A stretch of 64,000 bases of DNA, from contig NC_134878.1 of the NCBI RefSeq assembly GCF_041734735.1, positions 41,650,858 to 41,714,857 of the forward strand. Reading direction: 5' to 3'. A program made the position numbers and the translations under genes. This document shows, in pieces, positions 1 to 12,400 of this stretch. Under the pieces are notes generated by a model. The model did no database searches. It saw nothing but the letters and a program-made list of their open reading frames with translations, and was not told the origin of the DNA. The DNA comes from Babylonia areolata. Lineage: Eukaryota > Mollusca > Gastropoda > Neogastropoda > Buccinidae. Position 1 is the first letter of the stretch; each line of letters begins with the position of its first letter.

Positions 1-3000
1 ATTTGAAATAAAATATTGACGCAAATGTGTTATTGATGTCTTTTAATGTTGTACTCAGTGTACCAATGTCAAGAGGCACTAACAAAATGCATGGTCAAGA
101 TTGTTTATTTTGTTGGTTGAATGAAACTGGGTTTCTAATTTCTTTGACGCCTGCAAATGGTGGACATTGATTTGTCATACCTGTAGTTTCAGAGCCATGA
201 GCATCCTTTGCAGAACTGGTTCTGTAATGGTGGAGTATATATGCTGTGAGAACTGGAGCTGGTGGAATGACTAAACTCACCGAGAATATTTGAACTCAGT
301 TCATATTGTGTGTATAGCTGTGCTTGACTTGCTGACAATCTATGGAAGCAGTGTGTTGCTTTTCTTTTGTCTCAAGAAATTCATAATATGAATACAGGCA
401 AACTCACATGTTTATATAGCTCAACATTCATACATTACCAGAAAGTGTTCATCCTTGAAAAGTTTTTGTGTAGGAAGTTTCAGCACGATTCTGTAATTTT
501 TTTTTATTCAAATTCTTTTTAAACAAATTTTTTATAGATATATAAAAGGATTGATCCAGTGGCCATAGTAATCATTATTCAGTTTGGACTGACCTGGTGT
601 GCTTGCTATTAAAACATGTATCAGTTATCATAGATACATATTGGTTCTGAAAAGCTTACAAACAAAACTTCATATTCTCCACACAGACACACTCTCTCTC
701 TCCCTCTGTCTTTCTTGCTTTTTTTTTTTTTAGGGAAAATATCATTCCTTACTCTGTCAACAGTCTTACAGATTAGTTTCTAGAAGATCCACTGTATTTA
801 AATCACAAGTTAAAATTTAATTTGGTAAATATTTTGTTTTAATTGTTACAGACTTTGTCAAAGGGGAATCTAACAGATTAGAAGGACCAGTAAATCATAG
901 ACAGTGGGAGGGTAAGGACAGTGGTACAGGGATAAAGTATATCATACCACTCCATGAGAAATGGACAGGTTCAGAACACAGGATAAGGGGGTGCTTCACA
1001 TTCAGGTTTGTAAAATGTGTGTGATACTGTTGAGTGGTTTAAAACAGTATACAAATCATGATGAGTGAAAATCCTGTTAAGGTGTATTGTTATCAACCTG
1101 TGTTCTTTATCTTCTTACATTGTCGAAAGATCATTTAACCATTCTAAGAGCATTATGAAAAAACAAACAAAACAATAACGCATTATGTTTGAATCATAAA
1201 ATGGAATCAGTATTTGTTAGCCTTTTGTCTCAATACTTCATGTGTGTTAAATGTTACAGTTATGTATAATATATATACAGACATTACATGTTGTTGTTGT
1301 TTTTTTGTTGTTTTTTAAATGTCTTATATGTTGTTTACCATAAATGTTAACGTTCTCCTCTGCAAACAGATCCAAGTGTATATAGGCAGTGACTGTGATT
1401 CTTTGTGTTTCTTTTCATCATGGGTGGAGACAGACTTTCTGCCCTGTTGCGGGGAAAGAGAAGTGTCACTTACAGTGTGCTTGGTGAAATTTACACAGAA
1501 CCAAAAGATGTGAGTGGAGAGAAAAGTACTATGTGCTCTCATCAAAGGAAGAGGATGAAGTCATTGCATGATTATTTTTTTTTAAAGTTGGTTTCTGTTT
1601 CAGGCGTTAACCTGGCTGAAATTTACTTTGCAGATTACATTCCCCTATCCCTTGCACAAAGTTTTCCTGTGTCCAGTTCTGATATTTTTTATCACCCTGT
1701 TTGTGTTTTCGTGACAGTGCAGGGATGACAACAAAACCAGGAGTAACACTTGCCAGACTATGTTATGAAATGTAATTCCATCCCGTTTAACCCCAGTGTG
1801 TTTTTGTTGCCACTCACATTGCTCTGGGCAAGGGGAGAAGGATTGAGATTGGACAGGTTTTTTATTTAGTTTCTCCCATTGTTGTTGAGAAAGACAATTT
1901 GTGCTTGGATTTGTAAATTTATGCTTGGATTTGTATATGCATATGTTACTATCATTCACAGTATATAATCCGTACTTCCCTTGAACATAACACTATATTG
2001 GATGTCCTAGACCTTTCATACAGTTATGTATTTAGTGGCTAGTGGTTATATGTGTTTCTGAAAGGTTCTCTTAGGTGTCTGTCATCAGTTTGTGCGGTAT
2101 GTTATGCTCAATACTACAATAGACAGTATCTTTGTAATATAGTCATATTGAGGAAATTAAAGTGTACAGTGTAAAGAGTTTGCTTCGTTGGTCATTGTTT
2201 CATTCATTTAGTCAGTGTGCTTATAAACTTTCTTTTCTTTTTTCTTTTTCTTTTGTTTTTGTGCAGTCAGAAAAATTATCAAATTTGTAGTACGGGAATA
2301 GTTAAAGTAACATCCGGTGTAACATTGCAGGAAATACATCCTGATTTCTGTCTGGATCTGCAAATGTGTCATCGCAGTTTAGGTTGCTAATAATGAAACC
2401 ATATCTGTCCATATTAGGTGCATTGAAATCAAGGTTATCACAAAGTTTGTTTGTTTTCCAGAAAAGAAATGGTGGCTGGAAACTTTCTTCCTAAAAAAAA
2501 GTATTTCGTCTTGAGCTGTTCAGCAGCTAGTTTATTTGTTGTATATGGTCAGAACTATGATTTTAACAGAAAACAAGGAAATCATGAAGGTCTGAGAAAT
2601 TTAGACAGATATTCACAAAGCATTGTAAGAGACATAGTTCAAATATGTGAACCATAGGGATAATTTCCATTCCTCGACATGTGCTCTGATAATCACATCA
2701 CAAGTGTCTGGAACATGTAATAGGGAAATGGAGTTTGTTTTTATTATTGCTCTCTCCTCCATCCATGTTCTTCAGACATATTTTATTCCATTCTTCTTTC
2801 AGCCGTTAAATCAGTCCAGGTTTTTAAAGAGTTTCTCCATGTAATTTTATTTTAAACTGCACAAAAGATAGAATGTTTTGTCTTTATGGGGTTCATTCAA
2901 ATACCATTGGCATCCACATACCAGTGTTGAATGTTGATTGGAAATAGCATTTATATGCCTTAAGATTTGAAATAAAGCATATCAGAATTAGATCAGATGA

Positions 3001-3235
3001 ACGTGAAAGATTCTGAAGAATGGAAACTCTAGCTCTTTTATAAAATTACTTTATACAGTGTTTTCTGCCAGTGTGTGTTTTTATGGAGTTTGTTGATGTG
3101 GTATACATAATGTGTCCTAACATACTGTACAAAAGGTATCACTGCAATGAAGTAGTAGTAAAACTGGTTTTGTGTAAATAAGTCTTACTCTTTCATTTGT
3201 CTGGAAGCAGTAATGACGTGTGTGTGTGTGTTTTT
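1..3235. other. Non-coding stretch, no gene recognised
   Basis: AT-rich sequence with short poly-T and poly-A runs and a few open segments shorter than about 105 codons. None has a recognisable domain or a convincing pair of splice sites. A segment at 1421-1509 is open and followed by a GTGAGT donor-like hexamer, but its codons look unconstrained. The stretch could be the 3' UTR or flank of a gene lying to the left; an ATTAAA near 2156 is compatible with that. Confidence 0.5.
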
Positions 3236-3237
3236 TT

Positions 3238-3612
3238 TCTTCCTCTGCATTTGTGAGATGCTACTTCCACATTCACTTTTATGTGCAAGTGGGCTTTTGT
3301 GTGCATGACTCTTTTTACTCTACCATTTATGCAGCCATACTCCATTTAAGGGTGTGTACATGCTGCATATGTTCTTGACTCCAGAACCCACTGAAACCTA
3401 ACATAGATCACAGGATCTTTAACATGCATATCTGATCTTCTTTATGCGTATACACATGAAGGGGATTCAAGCACAAACAAGTCTGCATATGGGTTGACCT
3501 GGGAGATAGGACAAATTTCCACCCTCAACCCACCAGGTGTGCTGAAACTGAGGATCAAATTCAGCAAACTGGTGAGAATCCAATGCTCTAACCATTTGGC
3601 TACCACACCCAT
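3238..3612 (-). mobile_element. tRNA-derived SINE, full-length diverged copy (family A)
   Basis: The same roughly 370-bp sequence recurs at 58715-59107 and, cut short, at 34418-34526. Read on the minus strand it begins near 3612 with a tRNA-like head (GTAGCCAAATGGTTAGAGC, resembling an A box) and runs through a conserved body containing GACCTGGGAGAT and GGATCTTTAACATGCATAT on the plus strand. From memory this is a SINE widespread in mollusc genomes. Divergence between copies suggests it is old. Confidence 0.75.
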
Positions 3613-3965
3613 CCATCCACACATATATTCTCTCTCACAAAAAATATCATTCTGAACATTGGAAGAAATGGAAAAGAGAATATAACAGTTGCAGTCTTAC
3701 ACCAAGCTGTCACATGCTTGAATCCCATACAATGAAATACTTGCACAAAAGCACAAAGATACATACTATTTTGTACATACATGCATGCACACACAGGCAC
3801 ACACATGCAGAGGGTGTGTTGAAACAATGCACCATTCAGCCACAAGAAATTCAGAGGGAGCACACTTAGTTCAATTCACATTATTTTTATCTGAACACCT
3901 TCCACCTCCTACCCTGGAAAAAAAACAGTGAAACAAAGAACAATTTGGAATCCCGATTTAACAAA

Positions 3966-4275
3966 CAATAATGGATACTTACATAGCACCTATCCTCTTT
4001 TGGAGACTAAGCTTTAAGCGCTTTACAAACATGGAGTCATTTGTACAATAGGCTGCCTGCCTGGGTAGAGCTGACTGACGGCTGCCATTCAGCACTCATC
4101 ATACATTTCCTGTGTCATTCGATCCGGTTTCAGTCAGTTACCCAAATGAACTGATCACAGCTTTGCATCTGCTGAATCCTCACCCATGTATGCACCCTGT
4201 TGCCGCCATCCACCTTTACCTAAACTCACACATATTTGCAGCTGGCCATCAAATACTCAAACTCATTCTTCCAAA
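3966..4275 (+). mobile_element. Dispersed repeat (family B: ATGGATACTTAYATAGC)
   Basis: Starts with AATAATGGATACTTACATAGC and continues with AAGCGCTTTACAAACA and CTGCCTGCCTGGGTAGAGC. A second, shorter copy lies at 61707-61800. From memory it resembles a repeat abundant in gastropod genomes. No coding capacity is seen. Confidence 0.6.
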
Positions 4276-5580
4276 ACACATTTAATCCCTTGACTGTTGC
4301 TGAAAAGTACACTCATCAGGGAAAGGCTGCCACTTGACTGACAGAAGACAAAGGCTTACAGGTCAGGATGTCAGTCATTACATTGTATTTTGACTCTTTA
4401 CTCTTGGGGTTGCATAACTTCTGATCAGCAAAATCAATTACAACTTTGCCAAGCACAAAAGTAGTAACAGCACTTCAAACTTAAACCTCAGAAATCTCAT
4501 TTCAGTTAGCTTTAGGAATCAAGGTTTAAGTTTCACCTGTTAAGTCACTTTCACCTATGGAGTCTGATTCATCTGCTCTTTGACGTGTGCATGAGCAGTC
4601 ACTCCAACCCACCCTCTCTTTCTTCCATCTGATATGTAAGGCTGCAAAATGAGTTGTGTGTTGAGTGGCTGTGGTGACTGCAAGTGTCCAGAGCAGAGAA
4701 AATTTGTGTAAAGACCAGGTTCTTGAAGAAGTGGTCTGGGTGCTAGTCTTTCATATCAGTTGATAAACTGGTGTTCCCTGTCCATAAAATAACCTTCATC
4801 AAAAACCATTTTTTACCACCACCACTCTGGACTTTTCTTCATCTTCGGACCTCCTGTGACCCATTAATCTGTATTCCATGACCTGATCTCTGCTCTCTGC
4901 CTGCTTTTGTTTGTTTTCTGCTAAATAATAACAATAACTTCTCTGAGGTCTTGCCTTTTCCTCCACTATCATTTCCAGTAATAACAGTCTTTGAATAAGG
5001 AGTGTTGGTCAGAAATGTTGATGCTTATCAAAAAGAGTCATTTCACAACCCCCAGCCTCTCTTATTTTTTAATTTTTTTTTAAACAGACTTTCTCCATTG
5101 ATCAGTTTTGTAGATTCAGCAGTCATCTTGTTTTATCACCATACCTATATGAAAAAGTTAGTTTTCATTGACAGGATTCACCAGAAAAATAGCTATGATG
5201 GGGGAACAATCTGGAAAAGAACAAAAATGGGAATTGCTGCGCTGTTGATGCTCTCTTCCCTTGAAGCAGGCAGACTGAATTTCACACAGAGGCTCAGTCT
5301 TCCAGCAACAGCATTTCTCTCCAGCTGGTCTGAAAGAAGAAATGTTAGAGTTCTATAACCATCTCTACCACACATTATCTTCCCACCACTGACTAGCTTT
5401 GTTACATATTTCTGGTTGTGCTCTGATAGTCAACAGTGTTTTGTCACCTTGTATAGTGGCAAGATACCTGTTCTATAAGAGTGGGTTGCTGTATCTGGGC
5501 AGATATTGCATGTACAACTAAACGTGCAAGTGAGTCAGTAACAGCTGTTAGTTTGGGTGTGCAAGTTGCACCATCCAATT
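4276..5580. other. Non-coding stretch with a weak SINE remnant
   Basis: No gene recognised. At 4731-4780 the motif TCTGGGTGCTAGT followed by a GATAAACTG-like stretch resembles the body of the SINE at 38455-38690, so this is probably a decayed fragment of it. The rest is unremarkable AT-rich sequence; the longest open frame (5002-5358, plus) shows no domain. Confidence 0.4.
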
Positions 5581-5777
5581 GTTTTTTGTTGTTGTTTGTG
5601 TGTGTGTGTGTGTGTGTGTGTGATCATTAACACTGTTGCACCATCCAATTGCTTTGTGTGTGTGTGTGTGTGTGTGTGTGCATAATGTAATATCATTTCA
5701 TGCACTGTGTAACATATAGTTTGATCTTTCAGCACTGGTAATAAACTAGACTGTCCTCGTCTTCCATGATCAAGACC

Positions 5778-5808
<31 letters not shown>

Positions 5809-5905
5809 TAATGTAATATCATTTCATGCACTGTGTGACATATAGTTTGATCTTTCAGTACTGGTAATAAACTAGACTGTCCTCGTCTTCCATGACCAAG
5901 ACCAT
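5565..5905. repeat. Tandem duplications built around (GT)n tracts
   Basis: Two nested tandem structures are present. GTTGCACCATCCAATTG plus a (GT)n tract occurs twice (5565-5622 and 5634-5680). A unit of about 125 bp, from GTGCATAATGTAATATC to CTTCCATGAYCAAGACCATG, is then repeated (5680-5780 and 5806-5905) with only a few differences. The arrays end about 600 bp upstream of the KH gene start codon. Confidence 0.85.
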
Positions 5906-6027
5906 GCACTTGGAAATGCAAGATAGCAAGATAAAACAAAGAGAAATGTTCACCAGACACAATGAATACAGAATACAAATAAAACGTTTTGGTCCCCACT
6001 GATCCAACCCATCACTGTCCTGTGTGC

Positions 6028-6140
6028 TCTGGGATAAGATGTGAAGACTGGGGCAATGGTAATGCTTACTGTGTATCATATTTAATTGGGATAAGATGTG
6101 AAGACTGGGGCAATAGTAATGCTTACTGTGTATCATATTA
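6028..6140. repeat. Tandem duplication, about 56-bp unit, two copies
   Basis: The unit GGGATAAGATGTGAAGACTG to CTTACTGTGTATCATATT is present twice in direct tandem, with one or two mismatches. It lies just upstream of the probable KH gene promoter. Confidence 0.8.
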
Positions 6141-6399
6141 CCGTTTTTACTCCGGAGTATTCAAAATCAAGTGTGCGGATTTCGTAAGTACAATTCATTA
6201 AATAAAGTGCAGAAAACTATCTTTGATGTGCTTTCAGCAGTAGACATTTCATCATGTTATGAACTTCGTCTCTGTGTACGTGTGAGTGTGTGTGTGTGTG
6301 TGCGACATCGAAACTTGGCCCTCTATCGGCCAAGGTCATTTAGCAATGTCTGGTCCATGGACTCAGTGACAAATCGCACTCTGCAAGATTTAGCTCCCT

Positions 6400-6511
6400 T
6401 CTTCTCTCCTTTCTGCCATTGGTCCGATGGTTTGCGTTCTTCTGATCCGGGTTCTCTGCGCCATTGGTTTCTTCGCATCGCCAGACGTTTCTTTGTAGTT
6501 GGTTTGAAAAA
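6400..6511 (+). promoter_or_regulatory. Probable promoter / 5' UTR of the KH gene
   Basis: This stretch is richer in GC than its surroundings and holds two identical CCATTGG heptamers (6416-6422 and 6461-6467), which are CCAAT boxes in inverted orientation, 45 bp apart. A pyrimidine-rich stretch precedes them. The first in-frame ATG follows at 6512. No TATA box is evident. The transcription start itself cannot be placed from sequence. Confidence 0.5.
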
Positions 6512-6626
6512 ATGTACCAAAGCAGAGGCGGCGGGTTTGGTAGAAGTAGAGGTGGTGATGATTACGATGACGGAGGGAGCAATTATGAGATATTCGTGCC
6601 TGCTCGCGACTGCGGGAAGATCATTG
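6512..6626 (+). CDS. KH gene exon 1 (start codon, RGG-like tail, first strand of KH1)
   Basis: Encodes MYQSRGGGFGRSRGG, an acidic DDYDDGG patch and the start of KH1 (YEIFVPARDCGKII). It ends in phase 1 inside the first glycine codon of the GxxG loop, at ATTG|GTACCT. Confidence 0.85.
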
Positions 6627-9443
6627 GTACCTTGATATTGTTCAGCTACGAAACGAGGACCACGTGTGAATCACGTACATCATGTCTGCTGCTGGCAGAC
6701 TTGAGTGCTTTTCACGTTTTCCTTGTCGAGTATTTGCAGATGTGTTGAAATTTGTGTATGTTGTTAAGGTATGGACTGTATGGTGAAATTAGCAAGATTT
6801 ATGCTTTTTTTTTCTTCTGAACTGGCTTTCTTAATTTACACCATGGGTTTGGGAAATTATGAATGTTCATTAATCCCGAGACCAACTTGTGTTCAGCATA
6901 ATGTTCAAGAATCTGTGAAGTTCATGTTGGAATGTAAAAATAATGAACAGTACTTAAAATTTTATTGAAGTTTAAAGTGGTTTTCTTTCTTTTATGTATA
7001 CATATGATAGAGTAATTTACGAGTGATTTTGAAACCGGGTTATCAGACCAGTTTTGTGTAGGCTGTACCAGAGCACTGGAACTGGAAGTTGTGTAAAATG
7101 TAAACCATACAGGTAGGGTGAACAGCATGTAATTGTGAATAATATACTGACCCACTTAAAAGCTATCTCACCACACACATATCAACTTGACATCAGCTTC
7201 GACCTCGTTCTGATTCCTCTGTCACAATTATCAGTTAATGAATTTTTCTTTTCAAGAACCAGTCAGACATCAGAAAATTCAGAACTCTGATTCTTCTCTT
7301 AAGGTACCACTGCCAACCAAGTTCACCTATGTTATGTCATGTGCTCTTGCAGTATCAAAATCAAGGGAAGCAAGCAAGACTTTGTCATTCACCTCCGCGG
7401 CCTGTAGTTGGGCTTGAACTTTTTGCGATCTGTAGGTGATTTGATTGGATGTGTTAATGAATTATGCATTGCCAGTGCTGGGTGAATTTAAGAAATCATG
7501 TGGGTGGCCGATCAGAATGTAAGTTTTGACAGGAATCTCCACAAGTGTCGTTTGCAGTAGACTGCTGGTGAGTTCCGAACTTACATCATACATGACTTAT
7601 GTTACAGAGGCACATCACATGATCTGTGCTCGCAAAGTGGATTTGCGCTCCAAAGTTGTGAGCAACAAAGACATTCAAGAGAGGCAGAACATGTGAAACA
7701 GCAGACTTTTTTTTCTTTATATTTTGCTTTTTGTATTGTGTGTAGGATGACACTTCATTTTACAGAGTTTGGTTGTAGCTGTGGGAGATAAAAACTGATG
7801 AGATGGAGGACAGAACATATTTGCTGCTTTTGTCTGATTGTTTTTGTCATTAGATGCACATTCACAAGATCAAAGATGACTGTTGAACTCTCCAGCAGTC
7901 TGTTATTGAATTAGGCCATTGGATATTGTTACTTGAGTCTAAGATCGATGTTGCACAGTTGTTGAGCACTCTTAAAAGGGTGTGTGTGTGCTGTGGGATG
8001 TGTGTGTTAAAAGGTGTGTGTGTGTGTCATTGTGTGTGATCAAAACCAACAATACAACAGTCTGGTGCAATGTTTGTCCTGGTTGGTCAATGGTGAGAAA
8101 TGTATTTTTTTGGTTTTGATTGTGAATTTTGGTTTTGATTGTGAATTTTTAGTTGTCAGGGTTAGTTCACACGTTTTGTTTGATTCTATATCAAGCACAC
8201 GCTTATACATAGCTGCCAACCATTCCAAATTTGTTTGGAATTTTTCCGAACTTTAGCACCTATTCCAAAATTACAATTTTTTGCATTCTTTTCCAAGTTT
8301 CAAAATTTCAACAACAAAAAAACAACAAACCAAAAAAAGGTGAGAAACTGAACCCACTTGCTGGGTCTGTACACCGATCTATGTTTTTCAACTGGAAAAC
8401 AGTTACAGTACATGCTCAAGGCACCAGTGTTTTACTAATATGGCATCGAGCAGTAAAAGTTGATGTAATGTGGGTAGCAAATCAGTAGGAAAAAAAAGTT
8501 TATTTTACTTTTAGCGCTTTACTTCACAGTACAAGGAACAGTTTTGATTTATCGATTCACGCCTTGCCCCCCTGCCAAACCCATTCCCCGACAGGATTCC
8601 TAATTTTGGGGTGTGGAAGGTTGGCAGCTGTACATCTATGTGTGTGTGTGTGTGTGTATGTGTGCGCGCACTCAGTGTGCATGAATTCCTCTTCCTCTTT
8701 TACATAACCGAGGACACAGAACACATTTATATACTTATGATACTTGTTAGTAATATTGATTGCTTCACACACATCAAATCAAATCCTTCACACAACATGG
8801 AGGTATGAATTCCTCTTCCTCTTTTACATAACCGAGGACACAGAACACATTTATATACTTTGTGATACTTGTTAGTAATATTGACTTGTCACCCCCTCGT
8901 CCACGACACCCATAACACTGGATTACGGCGCCGTCATGCCACATGCCCCGACCGTCTCGCGACCGATGCGGGTTGGGATGCCCACGGCACTAAGGGACAA
9001 TTATTCCCCTTGCGCTCGTTTTCACCTGTCGGTTACGGTGGCATCGAACCACGGACTCTCACACACAACATGACACTCCTCCCTGTTCAGCGAGGACACG
9101 TCGCACAAGGGGGATATGTGCTCTAAAGACACATTCCTTTTCGACGATTTTCGGCGCCAAGGGAGGCAACTCCACATTTGTAACCTAGGCGCTCGAAGCT
9201 GTGGTTAGTTTCGCCGACACAGCACATCACTCCTGCCCCCCGTGCTGTCCACCAACGATGTTTTCTTTCGGTTTCTCATTGGGTCCTCACGCCCAGTCAG
9301 GGACTTTACACATCTTTGCATAGCAACTGCACTTTTCTTGCTGTTTCTCAGGCTATTGGCCACAGGAAATGCATCACAATATTTCCCCTTCTATCCATTT
9401 GATTTATTATCACAAGCAACAATCACGAAATATATATATACAT

Positions 9444-9479
<36 letters not shown>

Positions 9480-12400
9480 TATATATGTATATATATACAC
9501 ATATATATATATATATACACACACATATATACATATATATGAGATATATTGCTACATTCATACACATTTCTGCTTTCACTTATAGATGCGTACTTATCCA
9601 TCGGTATACACATGGGTATGTGCTTATGGGATAGGTTCAGACGACTTTCATATTAACATGTACAGTTATATTTCTATCTCTATTCATTGACATCTATTCA
9701 TTGAGATTCCCTACATAGCAATATAGGCACACTTGCATTTGCGGCCTTCTGTTCACAATGCCCAGAACTCTCTGCCTCTACGTACTGGCACTTTATTCAT
9801 ATGCGTACATCTCATATGTAGGTGCATGGACAGATTCCTTTCCATTGATGATTATGCACACTTACCCACTTACTTGGGTATATCTGTGCACGCTACACGT
9901 ATGCTTATACAGCCGCTATTTCTTGTGTCTCGATCTCTTGTCATTGGCATACTTCTGACATCACTTGAGCTGATGGAAGTTTTTATTCCCTTGGCACATA
10001 TATGTATTCATTTTCATAAATTCATCCCTACCTTGCTTTTGGAGGACGACTGCACTCACAAAAATAAAATAAAATAATAATAGCCTCATTCACGCCTGAA
10101 TGTATGCTCCTTCACATTTCAGTAGTGGCTGGTCCTTAGGGATCCACACACACCCCCTTCACACCCACAGGGCTAAGAATGCCTCTCTTGGTGCAAGGAC
10201 GGACAAGGCAACCCAACTCATTTGCCTGCAACAATCACCCATAAGGCTGGAGATGCACAAGGAAGGATGAGGCAGTCCAACTTAGAGGTGCCACTCTGGA
10301 CACACATGCCTTTCATTCCTTCCAAGTTTGTAAGGCATCCCTTCTTTCTCCCCTTGCCTACAACAACCCTTGGTTTGCACCACTGTGATTGTGACAAAAG
10401 CTCCACACAGGCCCTACATCCTAGCCAGCCTTCCCATGAAGAGGTGTCTATCTTGCCTTACAAGTTTTAGCGGACCCAAAAACTGCCCACTGGGCAGGAG
10501 ACAATCACCCTCAGCCCATCTCTTCTACTCCTCTCTAGTAGCAGAAGGCCTGGGTCATAATTGTTTTCCTCTACATTTGGGAGAAAGGCATATTGACGAG
10601 GATGGATGCGTCCCACAAAGCACAACGAACCGTCCATTAGCCACAGGGGTGTACCTTTCTCCCCACTCATACCAGCACTGCAGATGCCGCATTCAAGCAC
10701 AGCAGTTCACCCCATCACCTTGCTTGAACACAAATCCAGCATCAACGTCTCAAACAATTGGCGTTTGAAAGCACTTTCTGCACTTAGTCTTCCCTGCCCG
10801 ATCCTTTCGGCCTCTACACACTACCACTGCTGTGGTTACAGATGGCCATTCCTCCTCAAGCACTGTCTTTCCAATGAGACACTTCCAGAGGTTTCTAGCC
10901 TAGGCAGGCTATCCCATCATGGAGCCCCAGCCTTCGGTCAAGGGCCTGTCAGAGGATGACTTTGTTGTCACTTCGGAAGCAAGCACCATGTCTTTCTGAC
11001 ACACGGTTGCACCACAAGACCCCGTCAACTCTTTCTGGCTTCCTTACCTTGCAACATAATCTGCATGGTGAACACCTTCGTCCCTGAAGCACACAGCAGC
11101 TGTTTCCTGATTTACCCATGCTGATTGGTGTCCTCCTAGGAACAGTATATGATAATCAGTCGTGTACGACAGTCTCCATCAGAACAGCAGAGGAGGCATC
11201 TGCTGTCCAGTCTATTCGGGCTGGAATTCGATTATACAATTTATAGTAGAGAGTGTTTTGCCCAAGTTGCATCTCCGGTCCCCCAATCAAGAGGGCCTTA
11301 GGACTCATCATTGGGACAGTTCCCAAAGGCTACTTAGGCCTAAGGCTACAGCACTAAGTCCCAGTGCAATTTGACTTCTAGTCTGAGAGACATAGTCATT
11401 CATGAAAGACTAAGCTGCAAATGATTTCCCTTTGCAATTAAGAAACCACTGATAATACAGCTCTCACCTTGTAGTTGGCCATACTAAAAACGTATGTCAG
11501 ATCAGTGCCTTGATGTCAATAGCCAGTACAACACATCTTGAGCCACTTACCTCCCTGCCCCGCCCCGCTCCATCCCAGACTCAGTGCGCACCACACACAG
11601 CCAGAGGCCTGTCATGGATCTGGCCCCCTTTCTCACTAAAGAACCTTTAGCAAAAATTTTCCCCATGGAAACCCTCTTCCATTTGGGAATTCCACCACAG
11701 AATGAGACTCAGTGACCTGTGGGCACATGAAATGCACTTCCACAGCCTGATCCAACCCAGCCATTGACTGCCGACAACTTTCTGCAGGTTACTCCAACAT
11801 GCCACACTCCGGCAGAGAAGCCACCAAGCCTTCCGTATGCCCCTTCGTGATGGTACCTACCTGGGCAATTACACAACCCTGTCCCAGAGACACCAGGGAC
11901 ATCAAGTCTTTTGTTGCCAAATGTCTGCCATTCTATGCATAGGCAACATACCAGCGCTGTCATTTTTTGACAACGTCAAAAAAGGGGGGGGGGGGGAGTG
12001 CCCATCGCCTGTCAGCTCGCATGGAGAAGCTCCACAGATCTGGCTGTCATGCCTGAGGCAGGCCCAACACAGTGACCTACCTCTGTCTCGTGCCACAGTT
12101 TCCTTCAAACACAAAAACCACTTCCACTATCGGCCCACATCCGTTGTGGAATCATCAGATCAAATCACATGCGCACCTCCTTGCATTGACGCTCATCCGC
12201 GCTCATCCGCTCAGCTGTGGTCCACAGACCTCCCCCACAATACAGCTGTGGACCTCTGTCTTCTTTACCTGCACTAATGTCCTTAGGCGACACAGTACAC
12301 TCTACTTTCGTCAAATTCTACTTGAGGGACACCTATCGCCTTAGGGATAATGGCTCATCGACTTCTACCAGAGAGATGTCGCACGCCTGCGAGTTGATGG

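Noticed and set aside
1405-1728. Plus-strand open frame with MGGDRLSALLRGKRSV and a GTGAGT after EPKD
   Set aside because: It looks briefly exon-like, but no acceptor with matching phase, no domain and no second exon were found; the rest of the frame is low-complexity.
5535-5999. 154-codon minus-strand frame
   Set aside because: Made of (GT)n/(CA)n and a tandem duplication; the His-Thr repeats are a product of the microsatellite.
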